From assembly GCA_003388505.1 (NCBI GenBank), contig QQVO01000059.1:62501-126500 (forward strand): a stretch of DNA of 64,000 bases. Direction: 5' to 3'. Positions 55,858-64,000 of this stretch are shown here, in pieces (within the stretch, counting starts at the first letter, position 1; each line of letters opens with the position of its first letter). The notes under the pieces were generated by a model that saw only the letters and a list, made by a program, of their open reading frames with translations, had not been told where the DNA came from and did not search any database. The stretch comes from Planctomycetota bacterium. Its GTDB lineage: Bacteria; Planctomycetota; Planctomycetia; Planctomycetales; Planctomycetaceae. A program made the position numbers and the translations under genes.

Positions 55858-56399
55858 TCCGAATCGACTCCAGTTGCATGTTCAGGGGGCAGTGCGATGA
55901 TATCGGACGGTGCGCTGCTGCAAAACAGCAGCGCGGCGGATGGCTGGTGGCTGGTGGCGGTCGGTTGCGCGGGAGGGTTGTGGTTTTGGGGGTGGGCTTC
56001 GGAACTGGCTGAAGGGTTGCAGAGTTGGATGGGGGGTTTTTGCGGGAGATATGGCAACCGTGCAACTCTTCAGGGTTTTTCGTGTGCCGGTATGGGTTGT
56101 CGGAATTCGGAATGAGGAACGCGGATTGTGGTTGCGCGGGCGGGTGGGTTGAATCGGTTGGGACATTGTGTGGCGTCGGTGTGGGGGAGCGGGTTTGAGG
56201 TGGGGGATTCTGTAAGTATCGTGGGGGGGTGCGCGGGTTGGCTGTTGGCTGGTGGCTGATGGCAGTTGTCGGTCATCGGTTGTCGGTTTTTGGTTGAGCC
56301 GGGTGCCGCTGTTGGCTTGTCCAGCGATTCGGGTCGACTACGCGTTTCAGCCAGGGCGTTTGACGGTTCGATGGTTGCGTTTCCCGTGAAGTCCGCATT
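55858..56399. repeat. G-rich intergenic region with heptamer repeats
   Basis: No gene. The plus strand is strongly G/T-rich (for example GGGTTGTGGTTTTGGGGGTG). At 56238-56300 eight imperfect 7-mers run in tandem: TTGGCTG, TTGGCTG, GTGGCTG, ATGGCAG, TTGTCGG, TCATCGG, TTGTCGG, TTTTTGG. A shorter run is near 55938. Confidence 0.7.
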
Positions 56400-56936
56400 A
56401 TGAGATTGCGTATTGTTCGCTCGCCCGGAGTTACGTGGGTCGGATTCATTGGTGAACATACGCCCTTCTTGCGTCGATCAAAACGCTTACTGCAGGCAAA
56501 GTTGCTGTTCTACTGGCTGGGATACGGAGCGTTCGTTGTCCTCCTGATGATGGGGGAGTTTGCAGCCGCAAACATGCTCGGTCTTGTGCTCGTGGTCTTT
56601 CGGTGGTTGTCTCCACCGAGAATACCGCCCGTTGTGTCGAGCGTGCGAAAGCCGTTACGGCTCGTTGCCCCGCCACTCTTGGTCTGTCTGATTTGGTTGT
56701 GGATTGGAGTTCCCGTGCAGCTTTTTCTGCATGTGCTATGCGTCACGGCGGTGTTCACGCTCATCGGCGGAGCCGGTCTGGCGTACCTAGACGTCCTGAG
56801 ATTCTTCGACGCGGCCGTCTACATGCGGTTCTCGGGAAAGTCGTCACAGGTCCTGAACAAGACAATCGAGGACGTGCGTGCGAAGATGGAATCCGAGGGA
56901 AGAGAGTTCAATTACCGAGAGCGAGACACGGACTGA
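56400..56936 (+). CDS. Hypothetical membrane protein
   Basis: A 178-residue protein with three hydrophobic helices (about residues 35-55, 57-70, and 90-125) and a soluble C-terminus (NKTIEDVRAKMESEGREFNY). Contains paired charged ends typical of an inner-membrane protein. No named family. Base use is less GC-rich than the neighbouring NHL gene. Confidence 0.65.
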   Translation: MRLRIVRSPGVTWVGFIGEHTPFLRRSKRLLQAKLLFYWLGYGAFVVLLMMGEFAAANMLGLVLVVFRWLSPPRIPPVVSSVRKPLRLVAPPLLVCLIWLWIGVPVQLFLHVLCVTAVFTLIGGAGLAYLDVLRFFDAAVYMRFSGKSSQVLNKTIEDVRAKMESEGREFNYRERDTD

Positions 56937-56984
56937 ACGCCGTTCACAAGATCGCTTGACTCGACATAGAAAGCGTTACACCGA

Positions 56985-58094
56985 ATGTACTGGAACAACA
57001 TCCTGCGATTCCGTTTGCAGGCCGCTGTGCTCTGCGGTCTGGTCTGCCTGACTTGTCGCACCGCCAGCGCAGGTGAAGTTCGTACCATTGCCGGGACGGG
57101 GGTGGAGGAGCGGAGCGGGGATGGGGGGCCGGCGGTCGAAGCGGGTGTCGGGGGGCCGTTCGGGGTGGTCGTTGGTCCCGACGGAGGGGTGTACGTCTGC
57201 GAAATCACCGGGCACGTGGTCCGCCGGATCGATCTGGAATCGGGCACGATCGACACCGTCGTCGGGACGGGTGAGCCGGGGTACTCGGGGGACGGTGGGC
57301 CGGCGACCGAGGCGGAGGTTGAAGAGCCTTACGAAGTGCGGTTCGACGCGGACGGACACATGTTCTTTGTCGACATGACGCAGAACGTGGTGCGACGGGT
57401 CGATGCGGAGACCGGGATCATCACGACGGTGGCGGGCAGCGGGGAGTTGGGGTTCTCCGGCGACGGGGGGCCGGCCGTGCAGGCGCAACTGAACCGGCCG
57501 CATTCGATCTGCCTCGATGACGAGGGACACCTCTATATCTGCGACATCGGCAACCACCGGGTGCGGGTGGTGGACCTGGAAGCGGGGACGATCGACACGT
57601 TCGCCGGGACGGGAGAGAAGAAGCCGACGCCGGACGGCGCGGCGATTGATGGGACGCCGCTGAACGGGCCGCGGGCGCTCGATTTCGACGGGGAGAGTTC
57701 GCTCTATCTGGCGCTGCGGGAAGGGAACGCGGTGTACCGGATCGATCTGGAGTCGCGCACGCTGCACCACCTGGCGGGGACGGGGAAGTCCGGCTACACG
57801 GGCGACGGGGGGGATGCGAAGGAGGCGGAACTCTCGGGCCCGAAGGGGATCGCGCTCGGTCCGGAGGGGGACGTCTACCTGGCCGATACGGAAAGCCACA
57901 CGATTCGGGTTATTCACAAAGCGACGGGGACGATTGAGACGCTGGTGGGTGACGGGATGCTGGGGGACGGCCCCGATGGGAACGCGCTCAAGTGCCGGCT
58001 GGCTCGGCCGCACGGGGTGTTCGTGGATGAGGCGGGGCGGGTGTATATCGGGGACAGTTCAAATCACAAGGTGCGGGTGTGGCGCGGAGAGTGA
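56985..58094 (+). CDS. Exported NHL-repeat protein
   Basis: A 369-residue protein with a signal peptide (RLQAAVLCGLVCLTCRTASA, cleaved near residue 30). NHL-type beta-propeller repeats follow, each with VRTIAGTG, GDGGPA and GxVYVxD segments (e.g. GYSGDGGPATEAEV, GFSGDGGPAVQAQL, GYTGDGGDAKEAEL). Likely a six-bladed propeller in the periplasm. Third codon positions are unusually G-rich compared with the rest of the window. Confidence 0.88.
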   Translation: MYWNNILRFRLQAAVLCGLVCLTCRTASAGEVRTIAGTGVEERSGDGGPAVEAGVGGPFGVVVGPDGGVYVCEITGHVVRRIDLESGTIDTVVGTGEPGYSGDGGPATEAEVEEPYEVRFDADGHMFFVDMTQNVVRRVDAETGIITTVAGSGELGFSGDGGPAVQAQLNRPHSICLDDEGHLYICDIGNHRVRVVDLEAGTIDTFAGTGEKKPTPDGAAIDGTPLNGPRALDFDGESSLYLALREGNAVYRIDLESRTLHHLAGTGKSGYTGDGGDAKEAELSGPKGIALGPEGDVYLADTESHTIRVIHKATGTIETLVGDGMLGDGPDGNALKCRLARPHGVFVDEAGRVYIGDSSNHKVRVWRGE

Positions 58095-58114
58095 GGCGTT
58101 CTGCCGGGTTAATC

Positions 58115-58231
58115 ACACAGAAGGGAACAAAGGAAACGAAGAGGATTGGCGGTGAGAGGGTTTCTCGCGGAGGCGCGGAGCCGCGGAGAGTGGACGGGGC
58201 GGGGCTGGCGAGGTCGGGCCACGGCCGGCCT
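58115..58231. repeat. Direct repeat F, left copy
   Basis: About 117 bp; matches 59531-59645 at roughly 95% by eye. Contains GGAACAAAGGAAACGAAGAG and GGCGCGGAGCCGCGGAGAGT. It lies downstream of the NHL gene and beside the TPR gene end. Confidence 0.85.
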
Positions 58232-58298
58232 TCATTTGATGCCGTTGCGGGGCGTGCCGCCTGGCCCGTTGCAGCGGTTTGTGGGCCAGCCTCCAGCT

Positions 58299-59393
58299 TT
58301 ACTCAACCTGTTCGCGATGATAGGGCTTGCCGGCTTCGTACAGTTCGAGACGCGAGCGGAAGTCGTCCTTGTCCGAGTCGTCCGCAAGTTCGATGGCCTT
58401 GCGCTGCGACTCAACGGCCCTGTCGAATTCACCATTCTCCGCATACGCCGCGGCGAGCGTTCCGTAGCTGTATGGTTTCTTCCAGGCCGACAATTTTCCA
58501 GCAGCTTGGGCGAATTCCACAGCGCGCTCACCATCGCGGAATTCTTCGTCGGGACACGTCGCGAGTAGCCACGCGAAGTTGTTGAGTGCATCCGTGTAGA
58601 GGGGAGCGAGGCGGAGCGCTTCCAGGTAATCATCGGTCGCCTGCTTGAAGTTGCCCTTCTTTTCGCTCGCAGAGGCTCGGTTGTAATAGGTCGGCGCGTA
58701 GTCCGGATTGAGTTCCAGCGCCTTGTCGTAATCGGCAATCGCCTTGTCGTAGTCGCCGCGGCTCGACAATGAAGCTCCACGGCTGTGGAAGTAGATGAAA
58801 TTCCTGGGATCTCTCTGGATCGCTTCGTCGTAGTCTTCGACGGCACGGTCATAGTCGCGCTGATAGGCCCGCGCGAGTCCGCGACTGAACCAGAAATGTG
58901 ACTCGCCGGGATCAAGCCGAATTGCTTCGGTGTAATCGGCGATCGCTCCGTCCAGATCGCCAAGCCTGTGACGAGAGACGCCGCGATCACTCCAGAAACG
59001 CGCCTGTTGCGGGTCGAGTCGGATCGCTTCGTTGAAATCCTCGATCGAACGCTCGAGTTTGCCTTCGTGCGACCATGCCAACCCCCGCGCGTTGAAATCA
59101 ACTGCGGTGGGATCGGCTTCGATGGCCTTCGTGAAATACTCGATGGAACCCTCGATCGCGATCACGTCGTCCGCGCTGATCCACGCTCTCTGGTGTTTCC
59201 ACTCGACGAGAAACGAACCACGTTCGACGCGTAGGATTCTGAACTGAGTTCCGCGGACGACTGCGGCGACGCGTTGGCCGTCTGATGTCAGCTTCGCTTC
59301 CGGCGCAGCGGTGACTGTGATGAAGTCCCCCACTTCTTGAGCCGAAGCGGTCGAAGCAAATATGCCGATGGCTGTCGCGATGGTTCGGACCAT
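58299..59393 (-). CDS. Exported TPR-repeat protein
   Basis: A 364-residue protein. Signal peptide (TIATAIGIFASTASA, residues 4-18), an SH3-like small beta domain (about 20-80), then six or more TPR units (AIEADPTAVDFNARGLAWSH; AIRLDPQQARFWSDRGVSRH; ALELNPDYAPTYYNRASASE). Likely a periplasmic scaffold. The gene and its flanks show a less G-rich plus strand than the surroundings, and it is bounded by direct repeats. Confidence 0.85.
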   Translation of the reverse strand: MVRTIATAIGIFASTASAQEVGDFITVTAAPEAKLTSDGQRVAAVVRGTQFRILRVERGSFLVEWKHQRAWISADDVIAIEGSIEYFTKAIEADPTAVDFNARGLAWSHEGKLERSIEDFNEAIRLDPQQARFWSDRGVSRHRLGDLDGAIADYTEAIRLDPGESHFWFSRGLARAYQRDYDRAVEDYDEAIQRDPRNFIYFHSRGASLSSRGDYDKAIADYDKALELNPDYAPTYYNRASASEKKGNFKQATDDYLEALRLAPLYTDALNNFAWLLATCPDEEFRDGERAVEFAQAAGKLSAWKKPYSYGTLAAAYAENGEFDRAVESQRKAIELADDSDKDDFRSRLELYEAGKPYHREQVE

Positions 59394-59530
59394 GACCGCA
59401 TTCCTCGTTTATTGGTCGTTGTCTGAGCAAACTCCATTTCACAGGTGCGAGCGCCGGATTACAAGAATCGTGAGACCCGATCTCCCACGCGTCCGTCGTC
59501 TGCTGCACGGCATTGGCAGTCGGCTCAAGT

Positions 59531-59645
59531 TCACAGAAGGGAACAAAGGAAACGAAGAGGATTGGCGGTGAGGGGTTTCTCGCGGGGGCGCGGAGCCGCG
59601 GAGAGTGGACGGGGCGGGGAACTGGCGAGGTCGGGCCACGGCCGT
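59531..59645. repeat. Direct repeat F, right copy
   Basis: See left copy at 58115-58231. Same orientation, about 1.4 kb apart, enclosing the TPR gene. Confidence 0.85.
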
Positions 59646-59687
59646 TCCGGGGCGTGCCGTCCGTTTGGCGGCAATCCATTCGACGCC

Positions 59688-60263
59688 CTAATGCGGATGT
59701 GCGTTCGCCCAGTCGTCAAATCCCTTGACCGGTTCATCGGTCTTGAGATTGATTCCGATGACTGAGAAGTCACCCCCAGCTTCGTAGACTTTTGCCCAAT
59801 CTTCTGCTGAGAATGGGTACGGCCAATCGTTTCCCTGCTCGATTGTGGCGCCCGGGCGGCCATCGCTGCCGTAGTGATGAATTGACCGCACTTCGATCAG
59901 ATAGAACTTCGGTTCTCCCGTCACTTCTCCCCTCGTGCTCGATTCAATTCTCACGGGAACCTGCATCGTCAATTGATATCTGCCGCCGAAGTATGCTTCT
60001 GCGTGCCAAGTGCTGACAGAGTTGCGACCGGTGTACTTGATGGAATGGCGGCAGTCGTCGAACAGTTCTTCCATTTGCCGCGCGGGCTCGATCTGTGCGA
60101 CTCCATTGGCTGCGAATTCCTGGTGGCCGAGGACGGAGAGGTTGCCGAGGCCGATGTAGAACCCGAAGTAGATGAGGAACCACGCCGCCACAATCAGGAG
60201 TGGGATGCCCACAGCGAGCACAGGGATGGAGATCAGACAGATTATCAGTTTCCGGTTCTTCAT
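59688..60263 (-). CDS. Hypothetical membrane-anchored protein
   Basis: A 191-residue protein with one N-terminal helix (residues 6-36, LIICLISIPVLAVGIPLLIV then AAWFLIYFGF) and a soluble exported domain with WHAEAYFGGRYQLTMQVPV and IEVRSIHHYGSDGRPGATI. Not assigned to a family. No clear operon partner. Confidence 0.65.
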   Translation of the reverse strand: MKNRKLIICLISIPVLAVGIPLLIVAAWFLIYFGFYIGLGNLSVLGHQEFAANGVAQIEPARQMEELFDDCRHSIKYTGRNSVSTWHAEAYFGGRYQLTMQVPVRIESSTRGEVTGEPKFYLIEVRSIHHYGSDGRPGATIEQGNDWPYPFSAEDWAKVYEAGGDFSVIGINLKTDEPVKGFDDWANAHPH

Positions 60264-60373
60264 TTCGTGAATTCAACCGCATTCAGACGATTGATTTAAC
60301 CGGTTGACCGCTTCTCGCGGGGCAATATGCCCGTGCACGACCTGGCCAGATCCAGCCCGGTCTCCCGATCAGT

Positions 60374-61372
60374 TCAATCTGCATCGGTTGCATTCAGCAG
60401 CGTGGCGATCTCGCGTAGCAGTTCGGTCAGGCCTTGGCCGGTGGCGGCGGAGATCTGGTGGATGGGTTTGTTGAGTTCTTCGGAGAGGAGTTGAGCGCAG
60501 GCGGGGGCGTCGGGGAGTTCGGATTTGGAGACGGCGACGATTTCGGGCCGGGCGGCGAGGGACTCGTCGTAGAGGCGGAGTTCGCCCTTGATCTGGTGGT
60601 AGTTTTCGATGGGATCGGTCTGGTCCATGGGGGCGGGTTCGACGAGGTGGACGAGAATTCTGGTGCGCTGGATGTGCTTGAGGAACTCGTGTCCGAGGCC
60701 GACGCCGTCGTGGGCGCCTTCGATGAGGCCGGGGATGTCGGCCATGACGAATTCGAAATCGTAGCCGACGCGGACCATGCCGAGGTTGGGGTACTTGGTG
60801 GTGAAGGGGTAGTTGGCGATCTCGGGGCGGGCGGCAGAGAGGCGGCTGAGGAGCGTGCTCTTGCCGGCGTTCGGTTTGCCGATGACGCCGACGTCGGCGA
60901 TCAGCTTGAGTTCGAGGAGGAGGTTTCGTTCTTCGCCCTGCTCGCCGTGGTCGAACTCGCGGGGGGCCTGGTGGGTGGCGGTGGCGAAGCGTTTGTTGCC
61001 GCGGCCCCCTTTGCCGCCGTGGGCGACGATGATCTGGTCTCCGTCCTCGGCGAGGTCTTTGAGGATGAAGTCGCGGTCGGTGTCTTTGACGAGGGTTCCG
61101 GGCGGGACGAGGATGACGGCGTCTTCGCCGCTCTTGCCGGTCTTGAGGGAACCTTGGCCGGCGGCTCCGTGTTCGGCTTTCCAGTGGCGGTGGCCGACGA
61201 TGTTGGCGAGGCTGCCGAGGTTTCTGTCGGCGCGGACGACGATGTTGCCGCCGTTGCCGCCGTCGCCGCCGTCGGGCCCGCCGCGAGGGATGTACTTCTC
61301 GCGGCGGAAGCTGACGCAGCCGTCACCTCCGTCTCCGGCCCGGCAGTAGATTTCGACGCGGTCGATGAACAT
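60374..61372 (-). CDS. obg: GTPase Obg
   Basis: A 332-residue ribosome-associated GTPase. The glycine-rich Obg fold (MFIDRVEIYCRAGDGGDGCV; YIPRGGPDGGDGGNGG) occupies about residues 1-157. G-domain motifs GKPNAGKSTLL, DIPGLIEGAHDGVGLGHEFL and the G4-type SKSELPDAP follow. The C-terminal OCT domain of some homologues is absent, as in several bacteria. Confidence 0.97.
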   Translation of the reverse strand: MFIDRVEIYCRAGDGGDGCVSFRREKYIPRGGPDGGDGGNGGNIVVRADRNLGSLANIVGHRHWKAEHGAAGQGSLKTGKSGEDAVILVPPGTLVKDTDRDFILKDLAEDGDQIIVAHGGKGGRGNKRFATATHQAPREFDHGEQGEERNLLLELKLIADVGVIGKPNAGKSTLLSRLSAARPEIANYPFTTKYPNLGMVRVGYDFEFVMADIPGLIEGAHDGVGLGHEFLKHIQRTRILVHLVEPAPMDQTDPIENYHQIKGELRLYDESLAARPEIVAVSKSELPDAPACAQLLSEELNKPIHQISAATGQGLTELLREIATLLNATDAD

Positions 61373-61560
61373 GGAGGGGGTAGTTTTCAGTCGTCAGTTA
61401 TCAGTATTCAGTGGAGAGATAGTCAACGCGTTGTGACGAAGGAGTGACGAATGACGACGTGGGTCGGTGGTGGATCGAATAGGACGCGGATTTACGCGGG
61501 TTGGGCGGATTGCCGCTGAGGGCTTCGAGGCAGTGGTTGAACATACAGGACGGGAAGTTG
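61373..61560. repeat. Intergenic with heptamer and repeat B-like text
   Basis: Bases 61386-61411 are a four-unit heptamer run (TTTTCAG, TCGTCAG, TTATCAG, TATTCAG). Bases 61474-61515 look like a shortened copy of repeat family B (ACGCGGATTTACGCGG then TTGGGCGGATTGCCG). Confidence 0.6.
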
Positions 61561-62316
61561 TCAGTTTTCAGTTGTCGGTTTCTGCTGGATTGGCCGCGTA
61601 GCATGTGCGAGAACATCGAGGATGCTATCCGCGTCGCATCCGTAGATGCCGGAGCTTGTCGCCGAGTTCAGTTCGATCGCTCCCCAGCCTCGATTCTTGA
61701 TATAGCCGACATCCAATACGACAGCAGACGGGACGTCAACGGCCGCGTCATTCAGCAGTTGTTCGGCAAATTTTCGTGCTGCACAAATCTCCGCCTCGTC
61801 CGCGACGAAACCAACCGATTCGAGCAGGATGCCCTCGCGCAGATAGGGTGAGAGGGTAATGACGCGCCGGTCCAATACAAAGCAGCGAAATTCGATCACC
61901 CACTCAACCGGATCCGCAACGAGCACTTGCGCCTGTTCCGGGATGTGCGAGGGCAAGGCAAGGCCTGAATCGTAGACTCGGGCTTCGAATGACTTGTCGT
62001 TCGGAGGCTTTACGAATTGTGGATGTCTGGCATCCCTTGCTTTGCCCATCGTTGTGAAACGAATCCAACGCTGAGCATACTCCCCGGGTAAGTTGGCCAA
62101 CCAGTCGAGTGACGGTTCGACAAGTTGAACACCGAGCAGGCTCGCAACAGCCGCTGCATAGACTTCTTCCGTATAGAGCACATACGGCGGCGGTCCAATT
62201 GTTTCCGGTAGAGTCGGGCCGCGATGTCGATCGATTTCCCAGTCACGTGCAATGGCAGCGCGCCAAAGTCTCTGCGTGTCGGCGCATGCTCTCGATGTCA
62301 GAATCAATGTCGACAT
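61561..62316 (-). CDS. ATP-grasp-like protein (DUF4343-like)
   Basis: A 251-residue protein. The segment VEWVIEFRCFVLDRRVITLS then PYLREG, and AVVLDVGYIKNRGWGAIELN then SATSSGIYGCD, resemble the ATP-grasp C-terminal half with acidic metal ligands (D..ELN). The N-terminal part has RGPTLPETIGPPPYVLYTEE. Likely an ATP-dependent ligase acting on an unknown carboxylate. Not in an operon with a peptide or natural-product gene. Confidence 0.7.
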   Translation of the reverse strand: MSTLILTSRACADTQRLWRAAIARDWEIDRHRGPTLPETIGPPPYVLYTEEVYAAAVASLLGVQLVEPSLDWLANLPGEYAQRWIRFTTMGKARDARHPQFVKPPNDKSFEARVYDSGLALPSHIPEQAQVLVADPVEWVIEFRCFVLDRRVITLSPYLREGILLESVGFVADEAEICAARKFAEQLLNDAAVDVPSAVVLDVGYIKNRGWGAIELNSATSSGIYGCDADSILDVLAHATRPIQQKPTTEN

Positions 62317-62439
62317 GTTCGCACAACGTGTTCCAACTTACGCGTCATGTTACCGATTGTTCAAACCAACGATGGAGTGGTAAATGGACGGGCAATGACC
62401 ACCAACTGAAAACTGAGAACCTACAACTGACAACGCGCC

Positions 62440-64000
62440 TCACACTCCATGTTGAGTGTGCGGTTCTCGGCCGGCGCCGTTGGCGGCGGTGGCTTTGTTT
62501 AAGGCCTGGAGGTAGGCGCGGGCGCTGGCTTCGATGACGTCGGTGCTGACGCCTTTGCCGTGGTAGGTGCGGCCGCCGTGTTCGATTTCGACGGAGACTT
62601 CGCCGAGGGCGTCCTTTCCTCCGGAGACGCTGTGGACGTTGTACTCCTGCAGGCGGGCGGTGAGTTCGGTGATGCGTTCGAGGCAGCGAAAGACGGCGTC
62701 GACCGGTCCGTCGCCGGTGGAGGCGTCCTGGATTCGGCGGCCGTCTTCGTGGGTGAGTTCGAGGGTTGCGGTGGGGATGGTTCCGGTGCCGCCGAAGACG
62801 TGGAAGGCGGTCAGCTTCCAGTCTTCGGGGATGTGGTGGCTGCGGTTTTCGACGAGGGCGACGATGTCTGCGTCGTAGACGTCCTTCTTTTTGTCGGCGA
62901 GCGCGATGAAGTCTTCGAAGACGGCCTGCAATGTCTGCTCTTCGAGTTGGTAGCCGAGTGACGTGACGCGGTCGCGGAAGGCGTGTCGTCCGCTGTGTTT
63001 GCCGAGGACGAGGTTCGTGCCGACGAAGCCGACGTCGTCGGGCCGCATGATTTCGTAGGTGGTGCGTTCCTGAAGCATGCCGTGCTGATGGATGCCGGCT
63101 TCGTGGGCGAAGGCGTTCTGACCGACGATGGCCTTGTTGCGCTGGACCTTCATGCCGGTGATGTTGGAGACGAGGCGGCTGGTGGGAAAGAGTTTCGTGG
63201 TGTTGATGTTTGTTGTGACGCCGTAGACGTCCTGGCGGGTGCGGAGCGCCATGATGATTTCTTCGAGGGCGGCGTTGCCGGCGCGTTCGCCGAGGCCGTT
63301 GATGGTGCACTCGACCTGGCGCGCTCCGGCGTCGACTGCGGCGAGGCTGTTGGCGACGGCGAGGCCGAGGTCGTTGTGGCAGTGCGTGCTGATGACGGCG
63401 CGCTCGATGTTGGGGACGTTGTCTTTCAGGTACTTGATCACGTCATAGAAATGGTTCGGCGTGGCGTAGCCGACGGTGTCGGGGATGTTGACGGTGGTGG
63501 CTCCGGCTTCGATGGTGCGTTCGACGACTTCGGCGAGGAAGTCGAGTTCTGTGCGGGCTGCGTCTTCGGGCGAGAATTCGACGTCGGGGGTGGTGATGTC
63601 GGGCCGGGCCGCCATCTTATCGCAGGCGAGTTTGACCATCTCGACGGCGCGGCGGAGGATTTCCTCCTTGGCCATCTTGAGTTTGAACTCGCGGTGGATG
63701 GCGCTGGTGGCGAGGAAGACGTGCAAGCGGACATTCTCGGCGTCTTCGAGAGCGCCCCAGGCGCGTTCGATGTCTTCCGGTCGGCAGCGGGCGAGGCCGC
63801 AGATGGTGGTGCGGTCGCCGTAGGCGCGGGCGACTTTCTGGACGGCGTGGAAGTCGCCGGGGGAGGCGATGGGGAAGCCGGCTTCGATGACGTCGACGCC
63901 GAGATCGACGAGGGCCTTGGCGACTTCGAGTTTCTCGTCGACCGACATGCTGCAGCCGGGGGACTGTTCGCCGTCGCGGAGGGTTGTATCAAAGATCGTA
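62440..64000 (-). CDS. leuA: 2-isopropylmalate synthase (partial at window end)
   Basis: The first step of leucine synthesis. The frame continues beyond position 63948 to the window edge as [16 protein letters not shown] followed by MSVDEKLEV, so the N-terminus is cut off. At least 519 residues are present. It has [20 protein letters not shown] and [12 protein letters not shown] for the catalytic TIM barrel, plus a C-terminal leucine-response domain ([40 protein letters not shown]). The ATG at 63948 is internal, not the start. Confidence 0.96.
   Translation of the reverse strand, partial: TIFDTTLRDGEQSPGCSMSVDEKLEVAKALVDLGVDVIEAGFPIASPGDFHAVQKVARAYGDRTTICGLARCRPEDIERAWGALEDAENVRLHVFLATSAIHREFKLKMAKEEILRRAVEMVKLACDKMAARPDITTPDVEFSPEDAARTELDFLAEVVERTIEAGATTVNIPDTVGYATPNHFYDVIKYLKDNVPNIERAVISTHCHNDLGLAVANSLAAVDAGARQVECTINGLGERAGNAALEEIIMALRTRQDVYGVTTNINTTKLFPTSRLVSNITGMKVQRNKAIVGQNAFAHEAGIHQHGMLQERTTYEIMRPDDVGFVGTNLVLGKHSGRHAFRDRVTSLGYQLEEQTLQAVFEDFIALADKKKDVYDADIVALVENRSHHIPEDWKLTAFHVFGGTGTIPTATLELTHEDGRRIQDASTGDGPVDAVFRCLERITELTARLQEYNVHSVSGGKDALGEVSVEIEHGGRTYHGKGVSTDVIEASARAYLQALNKATAANGAGREPHTQHGV

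Noticed and set aside
56238-56300. Heptamer run as a CRISPR array
   Set aside because: Units are 7 bp without spacers, and no cas genes are nearby.
55858-56399. Gene-free block as a confirmed replication origin
   Set aside because: No clear DnaA boxes or dnaA/dnaN neighbours; only the composition change supports it.

Overview
This 64 kb window is high-GC bacterial DNA that reads like a planctomycete chromosome. The pointers are a mix of Tat-exported Gfo/Idh/MocA dehydrogenase, NHL, PQQ-propeller, HEAT and TPR proteins; a NfeD/FloA operon; LPS genes (kdsD beside an unusually large OstA/LptA-like protein); an HU protein with a Pro/Gln-rich tail; CsrA; and many short dispersed palindromic repeats. 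There is no 16S rRNA or other decisive marker, so the phylum call is inference. No rRNA, tRNA, CRISPR array, insertion sequence or prophage was found.

Layout. 0-14 kb, mostly minus strand: Tat-exported oxidoreductase, holA, a divergent phosphohexomutase-like protein (plus strand), the kdsD to OstA-like LPS pair, a family 4 glycosyltransferase, the nfeD-floA-hypothetical operon, and an undecaprenyl-phosphate sugar transferase. 14-20 kb: M50-like membrane protease, rarA, SDR, FAD oxidoreductase, gamma-glutamylcyclotransferase-like protein, then a 0.7 kb intergenic stretch with a hairpin cluster. At 20.2 kb lies a 70-codon SelW-like selenoprotein gene that is interrupted by an in-frame TGA and so is invisible to ordinary ORF calling. 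20-32 kb: alpha-glucan phosphorylase, HEAT lipoprotein, zinc-ribbon protein, VWA protein, MIP channel, double-TM2 protein, UbiD decarboxylase, metallophosphoesterase, a 30-residue membrane miniprotein, and msrB. 32-45 kb: DUF2339/DUF3999-like giant membrane protein, rpsD-adk, rhomboid-sigma factor pair, purM, acpS, trpS, pyrD. 45-55 kb: HU, YkgJ, csrA, tandem GNAT, split transketolase, an anti-sigma-like small protein, YfcE phosphodiesterase, PQQ propeller, bioF. 55-64 kb: M24 peptidase, hypothetical membrane proteins, NHL protein, a TPR gene flanked by direct repeats, obgE, an ATP-grasp-like protein, and leuA running off the end.

The main new observation is the selenoprotein gene at 20199-20411. 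It has a CxxU redox motif with UGA at the U, a strong ribosome binding site, and a hairpin with a GGUCU apical loop 22 nt after the UGA that fits a bacterial SECIS element. The second theme is repeat biology: at least seven families of short palindromic or heptameric repeats fill the intergenic spaces. Also notable are a strand-composition (G versus C) switch near 54 kb, a phosphohexomutase-like protein that has lost its catalytic signatures, and a rhomboid-sigma factor gene pair.
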